Shown in pieces: positions 59,662 through 64,000 of a DNA stretch of 64,000 bases (its first letter is position 1; each line of letters opens with the position of its first letter). The notes below the pieces were generated by a model, which was given only the letters and a program-made list of their open reading frames with translations, was not told the origin of the DNA and ran no database searches. Made by a program: the position numbers and the translations under genes. The DNA comes from Sanguibacter keddieii (GTDB taxonomy: Bacteria; Actinomycetota; Actinomycetes; Actinomycetales; Actinomycetaceae). The stretch is taken from contig NZ_JVOJ01000037.1 of NCBI RefSeq assembly GCF_001064145.1, positions 155,142-219,141 on the forward strand, in the 5' to 3' direction.

Positions 59662-61947
59662 CTATGGCGTGGTTATCTTGGGGTAACTCCAGCCTTGATC
59701 TTTGAGTTCCAAGTTCATCATTGAGCAGTAATGAGGGAAATGGGCTCCTTCTTCAAACTCTTCCTCAAAAAACTGTCGAAAGGCGTCCAATAACTGTGAG
59801 GTGCTCAATGTGAATATTGAGTGTAAGTCCGAATCAATTGCGGAATGTGAGCTTGAGTTGCAAAAAGCGACAAGCGTCGATACTGCAATGGAGGCGTGAT
59901 TGCTCAATTTTGTAATTCCGCCTTTACCTATCATCGTTGAATATGTCTCAATGATCCTTCTCATGGTGTTTCCAAGAAGTGGGTAATCTGGCATAGGTCC
60001 GCCACTCAGTTGCGCGTTGTACTCCTCTGTACATGCTTTGATTTCTCGCCAAAGTAAATTATATTCAGAATCGATATGGTTTTGATGAGTGCCTTTGGAA
60101 ATGGTTGTGCCGGTACTACGTTTTTCGAGTCGGAAAAAGTGTGCATAAGGGTTATTTTGTTGGTTGTTAAATTTGCAGTCGTAGCTCGCTTCGGAAAGGA
60201 ATCGTGTGTTGTGTGTGCAAACAATAAGTTGGGATAGCTTAAACTGTTGTGAACTTTTAGTAGGTTTCTTTAGGTAGACTGTCATTCTTCGAATGAACTG
60301 TGTAACTAGAAAGAATGACTGGGCATCCGTTGAGGCAATAGGGTCGTCTATTATCACGGTAGGTTCCTGGCCGGCTAGCCAGGTTGATGAGCCATCCACT
60401 TTTTGAATAAAGTATAGAAAAGTAAGAATAGTCTTTTCGCCTTCGGATAATGTTTCCACGTTGCATATGGAGTTGTGGGCGTTTGGGCGAATGATCTTGT
60501 ATCCCTTGGTTGGTGCGTCGTAGGCAAGCTTAAATGAAGTGAATCCAAGATCTTGAAGCAGTGAGTTGATTTTCTCCATGGCTTCTTTACTATTTTGGAG
60601 TTGTGTAATGTGGTAATCAATCTTTTTTTGTGTGGCGATAATAGCATTTTTGTAGAAGTTGCATGCTGTTTGTGCTGCAGCGGCCTCAGTGGTTGCTTTG
60701 GAGATTTCTGAATTATACTGGTCGATGTTAGTCGCAAGTTTATTGGTTGCGACCCAGGACCAAAAGTCTTCCCGAAGATTCAGTCTTTCGTTGGTTAAGT
60801 TGCTTGCAACTTTGTTATGTTGCTCGTATGTGTCTTTGAGTTGCTTGAGTGTTGTTATGACTTGATGCTGTAGATCTGCTAGGGAATATGGAAGGTTGAT
60901 TTCTTGTGAAGGGTGTTCAAGTTTACGAATAATGTATGTGTTGATTTTGTCTAGTTTTGTGAGCAGCGTATTGAGATTATTCAAGTCTTTTTCGGAAAAT
61001 AGTATGCTCTCCGAGTCGGCAGTGATCGTTAAAGCTATCCTTTCAAGTGACTTATAGTCGTTGTTGTATTTGACTGACAGGTCTGTGATCGCTTGTTTTG
61101 CGCGCGTGTATGTTTCATCGAATAGTGCCTCCAATTCTGTTTCTATCTCGCTTGAGATTTCTTGTTGGCAGTATGGGCATACTCCCTGTAGTTCGACTTC
61201 TTTGGAAACCTCATGTCCCTTGGTTACCCAATCAAATAAACTGTATCGCTTGATTAGTGGAAGCAGTTTCGATTCTGAGGATGGCGTGATTGCTGTTGCC
61301 AATAGTGTTTCAAGCGTTTCTGGATCTGTTTCCGCTTCCCATCTTAATGTCGGGATTGGGATTGTGGCCAGGTCGTCAGAATAGAGTTGGTCGGCTCTAG
61401 CTGAGAGTGTATCAAGTGTCATTTCAGTTCCCGCATTGCTTGTAATTGCGAGGAGTCTGTCTGTAAAGGCAATTTTGCTTCCTAGGTGTCCTTTCATACA
61501 GTTTGCTAGCTTGTGCTTATCGACTTGTTTTTTAAGCTCCCAAGCGGCGTTATTGAGATTCTCTCGAATTTCAATCTCTTTTTTTGTTGCCCTCTCTAAC
61601 TGCTTTCTTGCTTGTTCATAGGCTTCTTTCTCAGACTTAATTTGTCTTTCGAGCGCATCGATAGTTTGTTGTGTGTTGGCCGCTCCTCTTCTAATGAAGA
61701 AGACGCCTTTTAGTTGGGTGCTACTTGCTAGTGCGTTTTCTGTAAAATTTCGGTTGAATATATAAGTTGTTCCGATAGTGTTGTTTTCCCATTGAAGTCG
61801 CACATCACTTGGATTTTGAAATATATTTGAGAGTGTGGTCTTGCCTGATCCGTTTGGGCCAAATATGAAATTGATCTTTTTGAGTCCTGTTAGCTTCGTG
61901 CCAGGAGCGAAGCAGGGTGTGCCGTCGAGGTCTACTTCTGTAATCAT
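59662..61947 (-). CDS. RloC-like AAA_13 ATPase with zinc hook and candidate anticodon nuclease domain
   Basis: 761 residues. Walker A GPNGSGKT (30-37); a long coiled coil interrupted by a zinc hook CPYC (257-260); ABC signature LSEGEK (500-505); Walker B VIIDDP (531-536). C-terminal residues include Arg663, Glu667 and His701 (TMRRIIET...CNSSSHS); the R-x3-E then His about 34 later arrangement resembles the catalytic set of PrrC/RloC anticodon nucleases. RloC proteins are about this length. The gene is strongly AT-rich between GC-rich neighbours and has no restriction-modification partner here. RloC cuts tRNA wobble bases when DNA damage is sensed. A generic AAA_13 or RecF-like protein is the alternative. 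Assignment to AAA_13 is firm, nuclease role moderate. Confidence 0.85.
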   Translation of the reverse strand: MITEVDLDGTPCFAPGTKLTGLKKINFIFGPNGSGKTTLSNIFQNPSDVRLQWENNTIGTTYIFNRNFTENALASSTQLKGVFFIRRGAANTQQTIDALERQIKSEKEAYEQARKQLERATKKEIEIRENLNNAAWELKKQVDKHKLANCMKGHLGSKIAFTDRLLAITSNAGTEMTLDTLSARADQLYSDDLATIPIPTLRWEAETDPETLETLLATAITPSSESKLLPLIKRYSLFDWVTKGHEVSKEVELQGVCPYCQQEISSEIETELEALFDETYTRAKQAITDLSVKYNNDYKSLERIALTITADSESILFSEKDLNNLNTLLTKLDKINTYIIRKLEHPSQEINLPYSLADLQHQVITTLKQLKDTYEQHNKVASNLTNERLNLREDFWSWVATNKLATNIDQYNSEISKATTEAAAAQTACNFYKNAIIATQKKIDYHITQLQNSKEAMEKINSLLQDLGFTSFKLAYDAPTKGYKIIRPNAHNSICNVETLSEGEKTILTFLYFIQKVDGSSTWLAGQEPTVIIDDPIASTDAQSFFLVTQFIRRMTVYLKKPTKSSQQFKLSQLIVCTHNTRFLSEASYDCKFNNQQNNPYAHFFRLEKRSTGTTISKGTHQNHIDSEYNLLWREIKACTEEYNAQLSGGPMPDYPLLGNTMRRIIETYSTMIGKGGITKLSNHASIAVSTLVAFCNSSSHSAIDSDLHSIFTLSTSQLLDAFRQFFEEEFEEGAHFPHYCSMMNLELKDQGWSYPKITTP

Positions 61948-62154
61948 TACCCCTCCTTGGATTGATGGTTGACAGTTGTAGCCTAAGTGACTGTGATTCA
62001 GTCATGTGGACGTTTGGCAGTTATCTAGAATTACAAGTAGATGTGCGGTAAGTCTCAGGTGTTGTGTCGGTTGGTCCGATGTAGCTGGCTGTACTTACAA
62101 ACTGTGTTTGATCTGTGCAGATGGTTCGGTGTTGTCATGGGGCGGGTGAAACAA

Positions 62155-62188
62155 GGGGGCCGCCCGTGGTGTTCCACGGGCGGCCCCC
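62155..62188. terminator. Strong hairpin after valS
   Basis: GGGGGCCGCCCGTGG pairs with CCACGGGCGGCCCCC (15 bp, loop TGTT), 15 bases after the valS stop. Confidence 0.85.
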
Positions 62189-62202
62189 CAGCAGCCTAAC
62201 GA

Positions 62203-64000
62203 TCAGCCCTTGCGATTGGCAGGAGCCTCGCCCAGCTCGAAGGACTCGACAACGGCCTCGGTGGCCTCAGCGTCGTCGGAGGCGGCCACGGTCAGGGCGC
62301 CCACGGCCTTCGATGCGGCCTCGAGGTCGCCCTTCACGGACTCCAGGGCCTCCACCTGAGCCTGCGGGGCGACAACTGTCACCGCCAGGAACGGCGTACG
62401 CGGCGACACCTTCGCCTCAGACTTCACGCGACGCAGCGCGATCAGAGCAGAGGACGCGGCCTCGAGCACCGAGGGATCGCCCTCTACGCCAGCCAGGTCG
62501 GACGCGACCGGCCACGGGGCGGTGTGCACGCTGCCCTCGCGGTACCAGCTCCACACCTCCTCCGTCACATACGGCAGGTAGGGGGCCAACAGGCGCACGA
62601 CGTTGTCGATGACGATCGCCAGAGCCGCACGGGCAGACGCGGCCGAAGCCTCGTCCCACGCGCCATCGCGGTTGTAGGCGCGCTCCTTGACCAGCTCCAG
62701 GTAGTCGTCGCAGAACGTCCAGAAGAAGGACTCCGTGACCTCGAGAGCACGAGAGTGCTCGTAGGACGCCAGGGCTGCCGAGGCCTCGTCGATGACGGAG
62801 GCCAGCGCCGCCAGCACCGAACGATCCAGCGGCACCGTCACCAGCGCCGGATCCAGATCGATAGCCGCGCCCTCGCCGCCCATCGTGAGGGCAAACTTCG
62901 ACGCGTTGAGCACCTTGATCGCCAGGCGGCGACCAATCTTCATCTGCTGCTCGTCGAACGCCGCATCCAGGCCCAGGCGAGCCGACGCCGCCCAGTAACG
63001 CACGGCATCCGACCCGTACTTCTCCAGAATGCCCATGGGGGTGACGACGTTGCCCTTGGACTTGGACATCTTCTTGTGGTCCGAATCCAGGATCCAGCCC
63101 GACAGGCCCGCGTGCTTCCACGGCAGCGCGCCGAACTCCAGGTCCGCGCGCACCACGGTGGAGAACAGCCACGTACGAATGATGTCCTGGCCCTGCGGGC
63201 GCAGATCCATCGGGTACGTGCGAGCGAACAGGTCCTCGTCATCCAGCCAGCCACACGCCAGCTGCGGGGACAGCGAGGACGTCGCCCACGTGTCCATGAT
63301 GTCCAGCTCGCCCACGAAGCCGCCGGCCACGCCGCGCTGATCCTCCGTGTAGCCCTCCGGCACGTCCGTCGACGGATCGACCGGCAGAGCAGCCTCAGAC
63401 GGGGTGATGATGTCGTCGTAATTGACCTGGCCGTCCGCGTCCACGCGGTACCACAGCGGGAACGGCACGCCGAAGAAGCGCTGACGGGAGACCAGCCAGT
63501 CACCCTTCAGGCCCTTCACCCAGTTCTCGTAGCGCACGCGCATGAAGTCGGGGTGGAACTCCAGCTCGCGGCCGCGGCCGATGAGCTCCTCGTTCAGGTC
63601 CGCTCCCGAGGCCGGGTTCGTCCACGCGCGGCCACCGTTACGGATGTACCACTGGCGCGAGGTGACGATCTCGAGGGGCTTGTCGCCCTTCTCGAAGAAG
63701 TTGGTCTGACGCATCGTCTTGGTCGGCTCGCCCTTCAGCTCACCCGACTCGCGCAGGGCGGCCACCACGGCCTCGCGCGCGGAGAACGTCGTCTTGCCGG
63801 TGATCTCCTCGAATGCCGCGCGGCCCGCGTCGGTCGTGATCCACTCGGGGGCCTCGGTGATGATACGGCCGTCCTTGCGCAGGATCGCGCGCAGCGGCAG
63901 CTCCAGGTCACGCCACCAGTCGATGTCGGTCGTATCGCCGAAGGTACAGCACATGGCGATGCCCGCGCCCTTGTCCATCTCCGCCTCGGGGTGAGGCAGG
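62203..64000 (-). CDS. valS: Valine--tRNA ligase, 3' part only
   Basis: About 598 C-terminal residues; the gene continues past the right edge, since the frame stays open (LPHPEAEMDKGAGIAMCCTFGD) to base 64000. The second class I signature is KMSKSKGNVVTPMGIL. The HIGH motif is outside the window. HPEAEMDKGAGIAM belongs to the archaeal-type ValS subgroup found in some actinobacteria. The anticodon-binding domain follows (FFWTFCDDYLELVKERAY). No C-terminal coiled coil of the E. coli type is seen. Confidence 0.95.
   Translation of the reverse strand, partial: LPHPEAEMDKGAGIAMCCTFGDTTDIDWWRDLELPLRAILRKDGRIITEAPEWITTDAGRAAFEEITGKTTFSAREAVVAALRESGELKGEPTKTMRQTNFFEKGDKPLEIVTSRQWYIRNGGRAWTNPASGADLNEELIGRGRELEFHPDFMRVRYENWVKGLKGDWLVSRQRFFGVPFPLWYRVDADGQVNYDDIITPSEAALPVDPSTDVPEGYTEDQRGVAGGFVGELDIMDTWATSSLSPQLACGWLDDEDLFARTYPMDLRPQGQDIIRTWLFSTVVRADLEFGALPWKHAGLSGWILDSDHKKMSKSKGNVVTPMGILEKYGSDAVRYWAASARLGLDAAFDEQQMKIGRRLAIKVLNASKFALTMGGEGAAIDLDPALVTVPLDRSVLAALASVIDEASAALASYEHSRALEVTESFFWTFCDDYLELVKERAYNRDGAWDEASAASARAALAIVIDNVVRLLAPYLPYVTEEVWSWYREGSVHTAPWPVASDLAGVEGDPSVLEAASSALIALRRVKSEAKVSPRTPFLAVTVVAPQAQVEALESVKGDLEAASKAVGALTVAASDDAEATEAVVESFELGEAPANRKG

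Overview
The window looks like a chromosomal segment of a high-GC Gram-positive actinobacterium of the Actinomyces/Schaalia type. This rests on strong G/C bias at third codon positions, frequent GTG starts, paired clpP1/clpP2 upstream of clpX, an LtbR/NdgR-type IclR regulator divergent from leuCD, a DUF3516-type Ski2-like helicase and a LacI/LacZ/GPH sugar locus. The genus is inference; no rRNA gene is present.

Layout. 1-8.6 kb: the 5' part of a MetE-like methyltransferase, ilvD, then a ~2 kb segment flanked by a 75-bp direct repeat of the ilvD 3' end and carrying a membrane-anchored Nudix-like protein, then a lipoate ligase and a two-gene DUF262-HipA operon. 8.6-12.5 kb: MarC, YggS, YccF and YbaK genes, a DinJ/YafQ toxin-antitoxin pair and a Pr6Pr-type membrane protein. 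12.7-14.3 kb: an AT-rich ComEC-like metallo-beta-lactamase-fold gene. 14.4-24.9 kb: helicase, an amino-acid symporter, an FAH-family enzyme, a nucleobase permease with purine nucleoside phosphorylase, a MalY-type C-S lyase and gltX. 25.1-25.6 kb: tRNA-Gln(CTG) and four identical tandem tRNA-Glu(CTC) genes. 25.7-29.8 kb: a secreted pullulanase with C-terminal cell-wall-binding repeats. 29.9-39.9 kb: ltbR, leuC-leuD, murA, lipid kinase and acyltransferase, an AMIN-like lipoprotein, gpsA, ddl and an ATP-grasp protein. 40-46.8 kb: tRNA-His, alcohol dehydrogenase, tRNA-Gly, tRNA-Pro, trigger factor, clpP1-clpP2, clpX and chorismate mutase. 46.9-52.7 kb: lactose-type locus (LacI, LacZ, GPH symporter). 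52.8-56.3 kb: a lipoprotein plus MacAB-like efflux operon. 56.4-59.5 kb: acyl-CoA ligase, a RelE/Phd toxin-antitoxin pair and a DUF1801 gene broken by an in-frame stop. 59.7-61.9 kb: an AT-rich RloC-like ATPase with a zinc hook and a PrrC-like Arg/Glu/His set. 62.2 kb to the end: valS (partial).

The backbone is housekeeping, interrupted by AT-richer probable acquisitions that look like defence or stress modules: the TM-Nudix gene, DUF262-HipA, the MBL protein and the RloC-like nuclease.

The strongest unexplained signal is a 14-mer, GACGAGGCCGGGGC. It occurs nine times exactly, on both strands, in gaps between genes and inside genes. A GTGGC variant forms the stems of hairpin terminators. Its density and placement recall the DNA uptake sequences of other bacteria. 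No CRISPR array, insertion sequence, prophage or replication origin was seen.
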